DNA of 48,649 bases from Deltaproteobacteria bacterium (GTDB lineage: Bacteria > Desulfobacterota > Desulfobaccia > Desulfobaccales > 0-14-0-80-60-11): assembly GCA_016874915.1 (NCBI GenBank), contig VGSW01000005.1, forward strand, positions 1-48,649, written 5' to 3'. A program made the translations under genes and the position numbers. The notes beneath the pieces were generated by a model. It was not told where the DNA came from, did no database searches, and worked only from the letters and a program-made list of their open reading frames with translations. Each line of letters opens with the position of its first letter. Position 1 is the first letter of the stretch. Shown here piece after piece: positions 14,885 to 23,862 of the stretch.

Positions 14885-15760
14885 ATGGTGAAACAGGTAA
14901 GGTTTGGGTGGTTGTCTTTGGCGCTTATTCTCTTAATGGTAATTGTTTCTGGGACCCTGAATGCGGCCTCAACTGGAAAACCTGCCATCGTGTTAACGGC
15001 CTTCGGCACCAGCACCGAAGCCTTCGACACTTATCATCATTTTGAACTGCAAGTAAAAAAGCGTTTTCCGGATCACGAAATCCGATGGGCCTTCACTTCC
15101 CATAAAGTCCGGCAGAAGGTGGCCCAAGAAAAGGGCCAGAAGCTCAATGACTTGCCCACAATGTTACGAGAATTAAAGGCTGCCGGATATACCCGGGTGG
15201 CCGTCCAGTCCCTCCATATTGTGCCGGGGGAGGAGTGGGAAAAGAAAATAGTCCGGGAAAGCCGGAAGATTCCCGATTTGAAGGTAGCCTTGGGAGCACC
15301 GCTGCTGACCAGCAAAGAGGATCAGGAGCGGGTCTTCCAGACCCTGACCCGGACTTTCACCCATGACTTAAAGAATACCGCGGTGGTTCTGGTGGCCCAT
15401 GGCAGCCCCATACCCCAGGGGGAACAATCGTATCTGGCCTTTGACCGGCTGTTGCGCGCCCGTTATCCCGGCCAAAACGTGTTTCTGGGATGTGTGGGAG
15501 GCCAGCCCTCTCGAACAGAGGTCATGGAAGCGGTCAAGAAATCCCATGCCACCACCGTGATCCTGATGCCCTTTATGTTTGTGGCCGGGGAACACGTGGC
15601 CAAGGATATTTTGGGAGAAGATCCGGAGAGCTGGAAATCGGAACTTCTTAAGCAAAAAGCCTACCGCATCGAGGGGATAACCAAAGGGCTGGGTTATCAG
15701 GAAGGGATAGTAAATATCTATCTGGACCATCTGGCTCAAGCTATGAAAATCCTGGAGTAA
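14885..15760 (+). CDS. cbiK: Secreted sirohydrochlorin cobaltochelatase, CbiK type
   Basis: A 291-residue class II chelatase that inserts Co(II) into sirohydrochlorin in anaerobic B12 synthesis, or possibly iron into related rings. A signal peptide (FGWLSLALILLMVIVSGTLNAAS) predicts a periplasmic location, as known for CbiK-P of Desulfovibrio. The core starts PAIVLTAFGTSTEAFDTYHHF. The two metal-binding histidines are His172 in AHGSPIPQGEQ and His237 in AGEHVAKDI. The start at 14885 follows GAGGA and excludes an upstream extension that would run through the riboswitch terminator. It lies alone behind the B12 riboswitch; the beta-barrel gene after it has its own promoter. Confidence 0.93.
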   Translation: MVKQVRFGWLSLALILLMVIVSGTLNAASTGKPAIVLTAFGTSTEAFDTYHHFELQVKKRFPDHEIRWAFTSHKVRQKVAQEKGQKLNDLPTMLRELKAAGYTRVAVQSLHIVPGEEWEKKIVRESRKIPDLKVALGAPLLTSKEDQERVFQTLTRTFTHDLKNTAVVLVAHGSPIPQGEQSYLAFDRLLRARYPGQNVFLGCVGGQPSRTEVMEAVKKSHATTVILMPFMFVAGEHVAKDILGEDPESWKSELLKQKAYRIEGITKGLGYQEGIVNIYLDHLAQAMKILE

Positions 15761-15770
15761 GAGAAAAGGT

Positions 15771-15799
15771 TTGACAATGAAATCGGACCAAATTAAAAT
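15771..15799 (+). promoter_or_regulatory. Promoter of first beta-barrel gene
   Basis: TTGACA (15771-15776), 17 bases, TAAAAT (15794-15799). It begins 10 bases after the cbiK stop, so the leader and beta-barrel gene can be transcribed independently of the riboswitch. Confidence 0.75.
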
Positions 15800-15809
15800 A
15801 CAGCTCACA

Positions 15810-15911
15810 TCGAAGGTGCTCGAAGCCCTTCGCCGGATTTTTCCTCAATCTGGAATTTTCAGCCATGAAGGCCCGCCGCCCAGAAGGGCGGGGCAGTCGT
15901 GGCTTTTTTTA
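15810..15911 (+). promoter_or_regulatory. Attenuator-like leader RNA, copy 1
   Basis: Close to the predicted start site lies a hairpin CGAAGG/CCTTCG (about 15810-15832). After a linker, AGCCATGA (15861-15868) pairs with TCGTGGCT (15897-15904) around an inner stem ending in the loop AGAA (15882-15885), and seven T follow (15905-15911). The start codon is 65 bases on. The same layout precedes the paralogue at 42127. It is an intrinsic terminator upstream of a gene, so it should act as an attenuator or ligand switch; no known riboswitch class is recognised. Confidence 0.7.
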
Positions 15912-15976
15912 TGCCTCGCGCTTTTGGCGCTGGCCAAAAAGGACAATGACAAGTAGTAAACAAGAAAGGAGAAATA

Positions 15977-17065
15977 ATGTTGCGGACATTGGGCAAAACC
16001 CTGCAGCTAATGGCTATTCTGGCGACACTTCTGGTGGTGATGCCCGTTTCCTTCAGCCGGGCTGCCACCGGCCCCGGTGAAGCGCCTTCGCCAGCGGCGG
16101 TAAAGCACCAGGTTGTCGAGAAATCTAAAGAAGACGGGAAAAAGGAGGAAGCCGGAGAAAAGAAAGAAGAAGCTAAAGAGGACGAGTGCCCTTCCACTTT
16201 CGGGCCGATTATCACTGATACCGCCGTCCCCATCGAGAAAGGGAAATTCGCCATTCAGCCTACTTGGGGGTTGAGTTTTGTCACCCATACCTTCTCTCCC
16301 AGTTGGCGGCGGGTATCCGCGGGGGGGAATTTCCAATCCTTTGGCATGAGTATTAAATTAACTTACGGCCTCTTGAATAACCTCGAGGTTTACACGGTGA
16401 TTCCCTATATTCACAATTGGGCCGGTAGTGTAAATGCACCTGGTCCCCAGGGAGAACGCTCCGCGGATTTCGGGGGTATCGGGGACATAAACTTGACCTT
16501 CAAATACCGGCTCCTAGAAGAAGGCCCTAAAGCGCCTACGGTGAGCGCCATCTTTGCCACCACCTTCCCCACCGGTCATTTTCGCCATCTCAACCCCCGC
16601 TTCCTGGGCATCGACGCCATCGGCGGGGGCAGCTATGCCTTCACCACCGGCTTTAATTTATCCAAGTGGCTGAAGCCCTTTATCTTCTATGGCAATTTGT
16701 ATTATACCTGGCAGACCAGTTTCACCACGGAGGAGACCATTTTCACCGATGATGCGGGTGCTATAGGCAACCCCATTCAGAGGCGTACTCATCCCCGGGA
16801 TTTTATTGTCGCAAACCTGGCGGTGGAGTATCCTATCAATAAAAAATGGGTTGCCTTGCTTGAATTAACCAGCACCTGGGATGCCGGGCGGCTGGTGGGA
16901 CCCCAGGCCAACGGACCGCCCACCTCTCTCCTGTCACTGTTGCCGGGGATCGAGTACATGGCCACGGAAAAATTTTCCCTGGCCCTGGGGGTGAATATCG
17001 ACCTGGCCGGGAAAAACACCGACGCCAATATAACCCCTTTACTTTCTATGGTTTACGTTTTTTAA
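15977..17065 (+). CDS. Outer-membrane beta-barrel transporter-like protein, paralogue 1
   Basis: A 362-residue protein with a signal peptide (LMAILATLLVVMPVSFSRAA), a Lys/Glu-rich low-complexity linker (about 48-72), and a barrel domain starting CPSTFGPIITDTAVPIEKG. The barrel has alternating strands and ends in a terminal Phe (SMVYVF), the usual BamA-recognised ending. It resembles the Phenol_MetA_deg-like family of putative outer-membrane transporters; the substrate is unknown. It is clearly homologous to the protein at 42127, with shared FSPSWRR, GPxGERSADFGG and PTGH segments. AAAGGAG lies before the ATG. Its position after a periplasmic cobaltochelatase makes a link to tetrapyrrole or cobalt traffic possible, but that is inference. 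Confidence 0.85.
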   Translation: MLRTLGKTLQLMAILATLLVVMPVSFSRAATGPGEAPSPAAVKHQVVEKSKEDGKKEEAGEKKEEAKEDECPSTFGPIITDTAVPIEKGKFAIQPTWGLSFVTHTFSPSWRRVSAGGNFQSFGMSIKLTYGLLNNLEVYTVIPYIHNWAGSVNAPGPQGERSADFGGIGDINLTFKYRLLEEGPKAPTVSAIFATTFPTGHFRHLNPRFLGIDAIGGGSYAFTTGFNLSKWLKPFIFYGNLYYTWQTSFTTEETIFTDDAGAIGNPIQRRTHPRDFIVANLAVEYPINKKWVALLELTSTWDAGRLVGPQANGPPTSLLSLLPGIEYMATEKFSLALGVNIDLAGKNTDANITPLLSMVYVF

Positions 17066-17090
17066 TCCCTTTATGGAAAGGAAAACTATT

Positions 17091-17552
17091 ATGCAGCGAC
17101 GACAATATATCATTATTGGCCTGACGGCGGCCTTATTTGCCTTAATCCTGGCCCTGCCGGCTGCGGCCCAGGGCCGGGGCCAGGGCTTCCGCACCTGTCC
17201 GTATACGGCCTATGTATGCCCGGTCAAGGCGGTCTGCAAGCCTTTTGACGAAAGCGGCAAAGTAGCACGGGTCCTCACTGAAACCCTGGAGGAGGGGATG
17301 TACCCGGGCATGGCGGTGGTGATGGACACCAAAACCCGGGGGCAGGTGCATGTCCACCTGGCCCCCATCTGGTACCTGGAGCGACAGGAATTCGAGCTCA
17401 AGCCCGGCGATGAAGTGCGGGTCAAGGGAATGTGTGAAACGACGGCCGGCAAGCTTACGGTGGTTGCCTATGAACTGACCCGGGGGGACTACGTGCTCCA
17501 TCTGCGGGATGCCCAAGGCCGCCCCAACTGGGAGGCCTGGCGTAAGCGATAA
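17091..17552 (+). CDS. Secreted Cys-containing protein, possibly OB-like
   Basis: A 153-residue protein with a signal peptide (IIIGLTAALFALILALPAAAQG) and a mature domain that opens with TCPYTAYVCPVKAVC, three spaced cysteines. Beta-rich segments follow (VVMDTKTRGQVHVHLAPIWY, GDEVRVKGMCETTAGKLTVVAYEL) that look like a small OB-fold or DUF5666-type barrel. It begins 25 bases after the beta-barrel gene and is probably co-transcribed. I chose the ATG at 17091 with AAAGGA nine bases upstream over one six codons earlier. Function unknown; a periplasmic metal- or cofactor-handling role fits the context. Confidence 0.75.
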   Translation: MQRRQYIIIGLTAALFALILALPAAAQGRGQGFRTCPYTAYVCPVKAVCKPFDESGKVARVLTETLEEGMYPGMAVVMDTKTRGQVHVHLAPIWYLERQEFELKPGDEVRVKGMCETTAGKLTVVAYELTRGDYVLHLRDAQGRPNWEAWRKR

Positions 17553-17635
17553 ATCCCTGGACTTCCTGGACCGCGGCCCCTTTCAGAGGATATTTGGGAT
17601 GTAGGGTTGCCCCTTTGTAGCGACTGTCTTTCAAG

Positions 17636-18190
<555 letters not shown>

Positions 18191-18663
18191 TTGCTAATAT
18201 ACAAGGGGTAGGAGAGCACCGGCTGCCGGAGGAGCTGGCGGCCGTAAAGTCAGTCATGAAGGCCGCCTATGGGCTGCCCTGGCAAGAAGGCCTGGCCCGG
18301 CTCAAGAAACAGGCGGACTGGCTGGAAACCCACTACCCGGGCGCCGCGGCCAGTCTGCGGGAAGGTCTGGAAGAGACCTTCACCATTAACCGCCTGGAAT
18401 TGTCTCCCACTCTCCGGCGCTGCCTGGGCACCACCAATATCATTGAAAGCCCCTATGCCGGGGTGCGCTTAAGAACCAATCGGGTCAGCCGCTGGCGGGA
18501 CGGCCAGATGGTGCTGCGCTGGGTGGCCGCCGCCTTTTTGGAGACTGAAAAGAATTTTCGGGGCATCCAGGGTTACCGCGACTTCTGGATGCTCAAAGCC
18601 AAACTGGAAAATGAGGTTGCCCTTGACTCTAAAAAAAGGCAGCCTAATCTTTGTCAACTTTAA
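18191..18663 (+). pseudogene. IS256-family (Mutator type) transposase, C-terminal fragment
   Basis: About 155 residues matching the last third of IS256 transposases: AVKSVMKAAYGLPWQEGLA, LETHYPGAAASLREGLEETF, then LSPTLRRCLGTTNIIES and VSRWRDGQMVLRWVAAAFL. The catalytic DDE core with its first two Asp residues is absent upstream, where the sequence is unrelated. The final Glu of the triad would be the one in NIIES. The open frame reads through from 18106, but homology starts near 18200. Confidence 0.85.
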
Positions 18664-19158
18664 CCGCCACCCACTTTCAACTGACTTTGGGACAGGCTCA
18701 AACTGGTTAGGGACAAAAGAATCCTGGAGAGTGCTTTCCCCTTTTTCTCACCATGCAGGAAAATTTGAGTATTTGGACAAATTTTCCAAGCGTTCTTTTA
18801 AAAATCAAGGAATTATGATTCTATCCACAATCAGCTAGAGAGCAGTCTGATGGGGGGAAGAGGTATGCGAAGTTAAAGAGCCTATAAGGACAATATTTTT
18901 CTGGCTATTTATGGAATAAGCCAAAAACCCAACGCTCTCCGAGCTTATCAGAGAAGATTAATAATAAGCCCTGTTTGGCTAAAGCACCAATCAGCCAAAT
19001 CAGTGGGATCAAGTAAAATAAAATCCCGAAGGGCGACAGAGAAGTTTAAATCAGCCTCTTAAAGGGGAAAATATTTTCGGTAAGTTTTGGATTTCCGGCA
19101 AGGCTTGGTCTCTTTTCTCTAAGCTTCTCGACAATAAGCGCAAGAAGGAGTTGATAAA
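18664..19158. other. 495-base AT-rich intergenic region
   Basis: No gene seen. It follows the transposase wreck and leads to the beta-helix gene. A ribosome binding site AAGGAG lies at 19144-19149. Composition is clearly lower in GC than the flanking core genes. Confidence 0.6.
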
Positions 19159-21579
19159 ATGAAAAAAACCATTCTTTGGTTTTCAGCGGTGTCCCTGCTA
19201 TTTGGTTTTTTCGGTCTGGCATGGGCCGGTGTTTTGACCTCCAATGGTTTTTTTTACAAACCCGGCTTAGGGGCTCGGGGTGAGCAGGAGAAAGGCTCCT
19301 ATGATTCCGGCTTGGATCGGGTGGACGCCCGTCTGGCCAAGGAAATCTGGGTGGGCGACCCCAATTACGGAACCACTCCCCAGGACGCTATTACCGCCAT
19401 CGGGTCCACGGCCTGCATCCTGCGGGTTCCCAAGGGGACGCACCACGTTTCTGTCGACCTCACCGTGCCCGCCAACATCACCTTGAAACCGGAACATGGT
19501 GCAATCTTTTCAGTTGCCACTACCAAGACCCTGGCCATCAACGGCCCTATAGAGGCCGGGGCCCGGAAACTATTTACTATTGCCGGAACGGGCAAGGTCA
19601 GGATTAGTAATGGTGGTTGGGTGCGGGCTTCCTGGTTTGCTGACAGCGGCAGCGGCACCAATAATGATCCCTGGATTATCACCCTGCAAAAGGCCGTGGA
19701 TGCGGTGAAGACGTATCAGACTGGCTTGCTGATAGACAAGGGATTTTTTCAAGTCAGCGCCGTAACGGAATTAACTGAGACTGATAAAACCTGGAACACG
19801 AGCATTGTGGCCGAGTCCCCACTTAATTCCACTATCAAATTGGCTGATGGAGCCAATTGTCCCATTTTTAGAAATTCAATTTATGTGCAGGCCAACTGGA
19901 CGCTGGATGGTATTTTTTTCGATGGCAACAAGGCTAACCAGACAGTTGCCCATCCTCTGATTGATTTGTACCAATTTTATAGTACCTACATAACTCGGTG
20001 TGTGTTCTCTCACTCCAAAGGCGCCGGGGTAAAATTAACCGCAGACACGGCCCACGGCGCCGGCATTAGTGGTTTTAGCAACATCACGCTGGAGAAAAAT
20101 GCTTTTTACTCCAACGATGGGGATGGGCTACATATCTACTATGATTCCCCCAGCGCAAATGTCACAGCCCTAAACATCAACGTAAAAGATTCTATTATCG
20201 ACCGTAACGCCGGTTGGGGTGTCAAAATTGAAAACGCTTCTTATGCCACCCCAGCTTCAATCGACAGGACTGGCCGGGTAAGTGTCAGCAGCATACACTT
20301 TGAGCACAATGTCCTGGGTGATGTGCTGGTTTCCGGGTGGCAGGGGGTCAATGTATACAACAGTGGCCACCAATCGTATAATGGTGTACTTGCTTCAATT
20401 AAATATGTGAATGGAGCAAGAGGCGGGAGCGTTAGGGACAATAAGCAGAACAATACAGGTAATCATGTCTATTCGGGTTTTTATTTCCTCTATCTGGATA
20501 AAACCACTAGAGACGTATCATATGGCTCCAATGAGTTGAGAGTGCACAGTGGCTATGGCGCTGCTCTTAACTTTGCTGCAAAGATATACGATGCCGGCGC
20601 CAACAAATGTTTTGACGCTCAACCTAATGTGGTGAGGCCGCCCAATCACCCCACCTCATTAACGGCACTTTCTGGGGTGTTGCCGAGCGGCCTGGATTTG
20701 CCCACCAACTATCTGCTTTATTCTGAGGATTTAACCCAGGCGGCTTGGGTTAAGGCAGGTGGGGCAACCGTAGCACAGCAAAGTTCCCTCTTTGGTGGGC
20801 CTCCCGGTTATATCATCCCATATAGTTCAATAACTATCCCTACGCCAGCTACGGATTACATCTATCAGGACGTAAACCTAGCAGTAAAGGCCGGGGAGGT
20901 TTTAACTTTTTCTGGGTTTATTTATGAAGTTGGCCATACCTCTCTCCATTCTGTTGTAAGGCTGAAAGTTGGCGATGCCGCGGGGGCGTGGTCATACCAG
21001 GAAGATGCACATATAACTTATATACCAGTTCTTGGCTCATATTACGACTACCATTTCAAGCGATTTTATATCACGACCGTTGCCCAGACTGACATTTCTA
21101 CTGTTCGAGTAGAAATTCGTGAGCCCTATGTCTCAACCTTGGGTGTTTGGGGTATGCAACTGAACAAGGGCGGCCTGCTGCCCTATATCCCCACCGCCGC
21201 AGCCCCGGCAACCCGCTACCCTGGCTATCAAACCAATAAGCTCTATGCTTCGGGGGGCATTTCAGCCGGTTACAAAACCGACGCCTCATCCAGCGGAGTG
21301 CTTAATATCCACGCCTACAAAGGCAAATATCACACGGTGACTTTGACCGAGAATATCACCACGGTCAACATTGCCAACTCGGGAGCAGCAGGCGATGAAT
21401 TGGTGGTTAGGTTCACCCAGGGCGGCAGTGGCGGCTATACCGTAACGGGGTGGGGGACCACGAAACTTATAGGAGGAACATATACCCCTACGGCGGCAGT
21501 TGGGGCCAGCGACTGTTTGACCTTTTTTTATGATGGAACTGCTTGGATCGAGACTGCCCGTGCAATGAATGTTAAATAA
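19159..21579 (+). CDS. Secreted tailspike-like right-handed beta-helix protein
   Basis: An 806-residue protein with a Sec signal peptide (MKKTILWFSAVSLLFGFFGLAWA). Residues about 60-160 resemble a tailspike or pectate-lyase-like head domain (ACILRVPKGTHHVSVDLTVP, GWVRASWFAD). A parallel beta-helix follows to about residue 490, with repeated N-rich turns (FDGNKANQT, FYSNDGDGLHI, KDSIIDRNAGWGVKI). At about 515-680 comes a jelly-roll or carbohydrate-binding-like module beginning NYLLYSEDLTQAAWVKAGGA and ending VWGMQLNKGGLLPYIPT, common in phage tail proteins. The C-terminal 115 residues form a beta-rich cap. No other phage genes are near, and the signal peptide argues for export by the host cell. 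Polysaccharide binding or cleavage is inferred. Confidence 0.8.
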   Translation: MKKTILWFSAVSLLFGFFGLAWAGVLTSNGFFYKPGLGARGEQEKGSYDSGLDRVDARLAKEIWVGDPNYGTTPQDAITAIGSTACILRVPKGTHHVSVDLTVPANITLKPEHGAIFSVATTKTLAINGPIEAGARKLFTIAGTGKVRISNGGWVRASWFADSGSGTNNDPWIITLQKAVDAVKTYQTGLLIDKGFFQVSAVTELTETDKTWNTSIVAESPLNSTIKLADGANCPIFRNSIYVQANWTLDGIFFDGNKANQTVAHPLIDLYQFYSTYITRCVFSHSKGAGVKLTADTAHGAGISGFSNITLEKNAFYSNDGDGLHIYYDSPSANVTALNINVKDSIIDRNAGWGVKIENASYATPASIDRTGRVSVSSIHFEHNVLGDVLVSGWQGVNVYNSGHQSYNGVLASIKYVNGARGGSVRDNKQNNTGNHVYSGFYFLYLDKTTRDVSYGSNELRVHSGYGAALNFAAKIYDAGANKCFDAQPNVVRPPNHPTSLTALSGVLPSGLDLPTNYLLYSEDLTQAAWVKAGGATVAQQSSLFGGPPGYIIPYSSITIPTPATDYIYQDVNLAVKAGEVLTFSGFIYEVGHTSLHSVVRLKVGDAAGAWSYQEDAHITYIPVLGSYYDYHFKRFYITTVAQTDISTVRVEIREPYVSTLGVWGMQLNKGGLLPYIPTAAAPATRYPGYQTNKLYASGGISAGYKTDASSSGVLNIHAYKGKYHTVTLTENITTVNIANSGAAGDELVVRFTQGGSGGYTVTGWGTTKLIGGTYTPTAAVGASDCLTFFYDGTAWIETARAMNVK

Positions 21580-22045
21580 CTCATGGTTTCCACCCCCGAA
21601 GAGTTAGGAAATACCAGTTTCCATCCGTAACCTATAATCTAATAATGAAATAATTGATTTTTATACGCTTGCAATTTAAGTTAATAATTGCTGTCATTTT
21701 TTCATTAGTTTATAATCCTTAAAGAAACTTTTCTGTATATCAACAATTTTAAGACACCCCCTGCAAGAAAATATTATAGCGCCTTGTCGCTCTGGGCTCC
21801 TTTAGGGGTGGATTAATCCAAAGCGGTTCCGGCACCGGCAGGGGGGCTGGAGGTTTACGGACAAAGCACCCAGGTGAGCGGCAAGGTATGAGGTAAAAAA
21901 AATCCATCAGGGCTATGTCGCAGCGACCTTTTTTGCTCTAATCGCAAACACCTTTAACTCCCGTATCACCTACACTGACAGGATCAAACGCCAATTCTCC
22001 CTCTCCGCACCAGGTGATTAGGAAAGTGCGGAATCCTTATCTATC
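21580..22045. other. 466-base AT-rich intergenic region
   Basis: No supportable gene on either strand and no clear terminator hairpin directly after the beta-helix gene. From about 21800 the composition returns to GC-rich, which may mark an old junction. Confidence 0.55.
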
Positions 22046-23242
22046 ATGAAAACCGGCCAATCTCCCCAAGCAGAATCTCGCCCAGAAGTGCGGTTTCTTC
22101 TCTCTGCCGTCCAAGCTAGCTTGGGCTCTCAAAGACCATACCGCATCAGGACACAAGTCCATGAAGAACTGGACTGGGATTTTTTGTTGAAGTCCGCCTC
22201 CCGACACGGGGTGATGCCGCTGCTGTATTCCAGTCTCTCGGCCTTTTGCCCGGAAGCCGTCCCCAAGGCTATCATGGCAAAGCTGAAGGAACAATGGCGC
22301 AATAACATTGCCTGGAATCTGCTTCAGACCTCAGAGCTTCTAACAATTCTTTCCCTATTCGAAGCTCAAGGTATTGTTGCCGTCCCTTTCAAGGGGCCAG
22401 CTCTGGCTGCTTTGGTTTACGGAGATATCTCTATGCGGCAATTTGTCGACATAGACATTCTTGTTGATAGAAAACATCTGCCACCAGCCAAAGAGCTGCT
22501 TCACTCCCTGGGCTATCGGCTATATCCGCCCATGTCCCCGGCTCGGGAATCAGCCTTCCTTAGGTCCCAGTTTCACTATGGGTTTGCGAATCCAGCCAAT
22601 GAGGTGCTGGTTGAGCTGCACTGTGAAATCACTCCCGAGTATTTATCTTTCCCGCTGAACTTACAAAAATTACGGCCTCGCTTGGAACGGCGCACGTTGG
22701 CCGGCAAGGAGATTTTCAATCTGCCACCGGAGGAGTTGCTGCTGATCATTTGTGTGCATGCCGCCAAACATTTTTGGGAGCGCCTAGGCTGGATTTGTGA
22801 TACCGCCACCATGATCTCCGCTCACCCTTCGATGAATTGGCGGAACCTAACGGACTTAGCAGGCAGATTGGGGGCAAAACGCATGCTCTTTCTCGGCCTT
22901 TTCCTGGCAAATGCCCTCCTGGGAGCTTCAATACCCAAAGATCTCGGGCAGACAGTGGAGTCCGAACCAGGGGTAAGGTCGCTGGCCCGGCAGATACGGC
23001 AAAGACTTTTCGCAGATATTAACCACCCACCGTCAATCCTTGACAATATCTTCTTCTTTCTCAAGATCAGGGAACGCTGGCGGGATAAAATTCGTTATTG
23101 CCTGCACACCGCCTTTACACCTAGCGTCGAAGACTGGACTTTTGTAGCATTGCCTCCGGTCCTTTGTTTCCTCTACTACCCTATCCGACCGCTTCGGTTG
23201 CTCAGCAAATACCGGCCACCATTAGCAAAGAACCTTCCTTAA
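22046..23242 (+). CDS. Uncharacterised nucleotidyltransferase family protein (NTP_transf_5 type)
   Basis: A 398-residue protein of the pol-beta-like nucleotidyltransferase family often found in exopolysaccharide and peptide-modification clusters. The active-site region is VAVPFKGPALAALVYGDISM followed by RQFVDIDILVD, giving the DxD pair. Later segments HYGFANPANEVLVELHCEIT and the HAAKHFWERLGWICD helix are typical of the family. The reaction is unknown for most members. The ribosome binding site is weak. Neighbours are a secreted beta-helix protein and a nucleotide-sugar epimerase, so a role in a surface glycan is possible. Confidence 0.8.
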   Translation: MKTGQSPQAESRPEVRFLLSAVQASLGSQRPYRIRTQVHEELDWDFLLKSASRHGVMPLLYSSLSAFCPEAVPKAIMAKLKEQWRNNIAWNLLQTSELLTILSLFEAQGIVAVPFKGPALAALVYGDISMRQFVDIDILVDRKHLPPAKELLHSLGYRLYPPMSPARESAFLRSQFHYGFANPANEVLVELHCEITPEYLSFPLNLQKLRPRLERRTLAGKEIFNLPPEELLLIICVHAAKHFWERLGWICDTATMISAHPSMNWRNLTDLAGRLGAKRMLFLGLFLANALLGASIPKDLGQTVESEPGVRSLARQIRQRLFADINHPPSILDNIFFFLKIRERWRDKIRYCLHTAFTPSVEDWTFVALPPVLCFLYYPIRPLRLLSKYRPPLAKNLP

Positions 23243-23862
23243 ATTACAAGTGATCATAATCTTTATCTGGCTTCGCAACCAACAGTCTAATTCCAGCCTA
23301 TGAGAAAAATGAAACCAGGAGTGTAATTGGAAAAGCAATAGGAGGCCAGTAATGGCCAATTAATAAGGACCCACCGGTTCATTGCAACGCCGATAAGACA
23401 GACCAGCCACCGGCCGGGGCAAGGAAGCACAGAGCCGGCGGCTACAGTGGTCCCCTTTTTCTATGGCCAAAACTCGTTCAAATGGTCTTTTCTATGGCCA
23501 TACACACAGGAGAGCCGTTTCGACTTAACTGAGGGCCACAACCGTAAAGAAGGATTATTCAGGAGGAAGGGGCTCAGACAGGATTTTCATGATACCCTAA
23601 GGAAGAGTAATTAAGAAGGCAGGAATGGTCTTGGAGGGGATTGGTGGGGGTCTACCTGTCCCGCTGGGTTTACATGCTATCTTTTACGGATTTCGGCTAC
23701 CGCCAGAAATCATCGGCCAGGCGCACGATGTCATCCTCCCCCAAGAGAGGGGGAGGCGCGGAGTTGTAACCATGATCCCTCTTATTTATAAGTTAACGCA
23801 GGGAGATCCCCATCGATAATATACTTCCCAAAGAATGCTGAAATGATTAATGGAGGACTTTT
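23243..23862. other. 620-base intergenic region
   Basis: No gene that I can support. A direct repeat TTTTCTATGGCCA occurs at about 23456-23468 and 23489-23501. A short open frame at 23625-23819 has no family resemblance and mixed composition, and probably overlies decayed DNA. The epimerase gene ends against this region. Confidence 0.5.

Noticed and set aside
15771-15956. Small protein-coding gene before the first beta-barrel gene
   Set aside because: It covers the promoter and attenuator-like leader, has no ribosome binding site and no conserved features.
19159-21579. Prophage
   Set aside because: Only one tailspike-like gene is present, with a signal peptide. No capsid, terminase, portal, integrase or lysis genes are seen.
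23625-23819. 64-residue gene upstream of the epimerase end
   Set aside because: No ribosome binding site, no family features and mixed composition; most likely chance.
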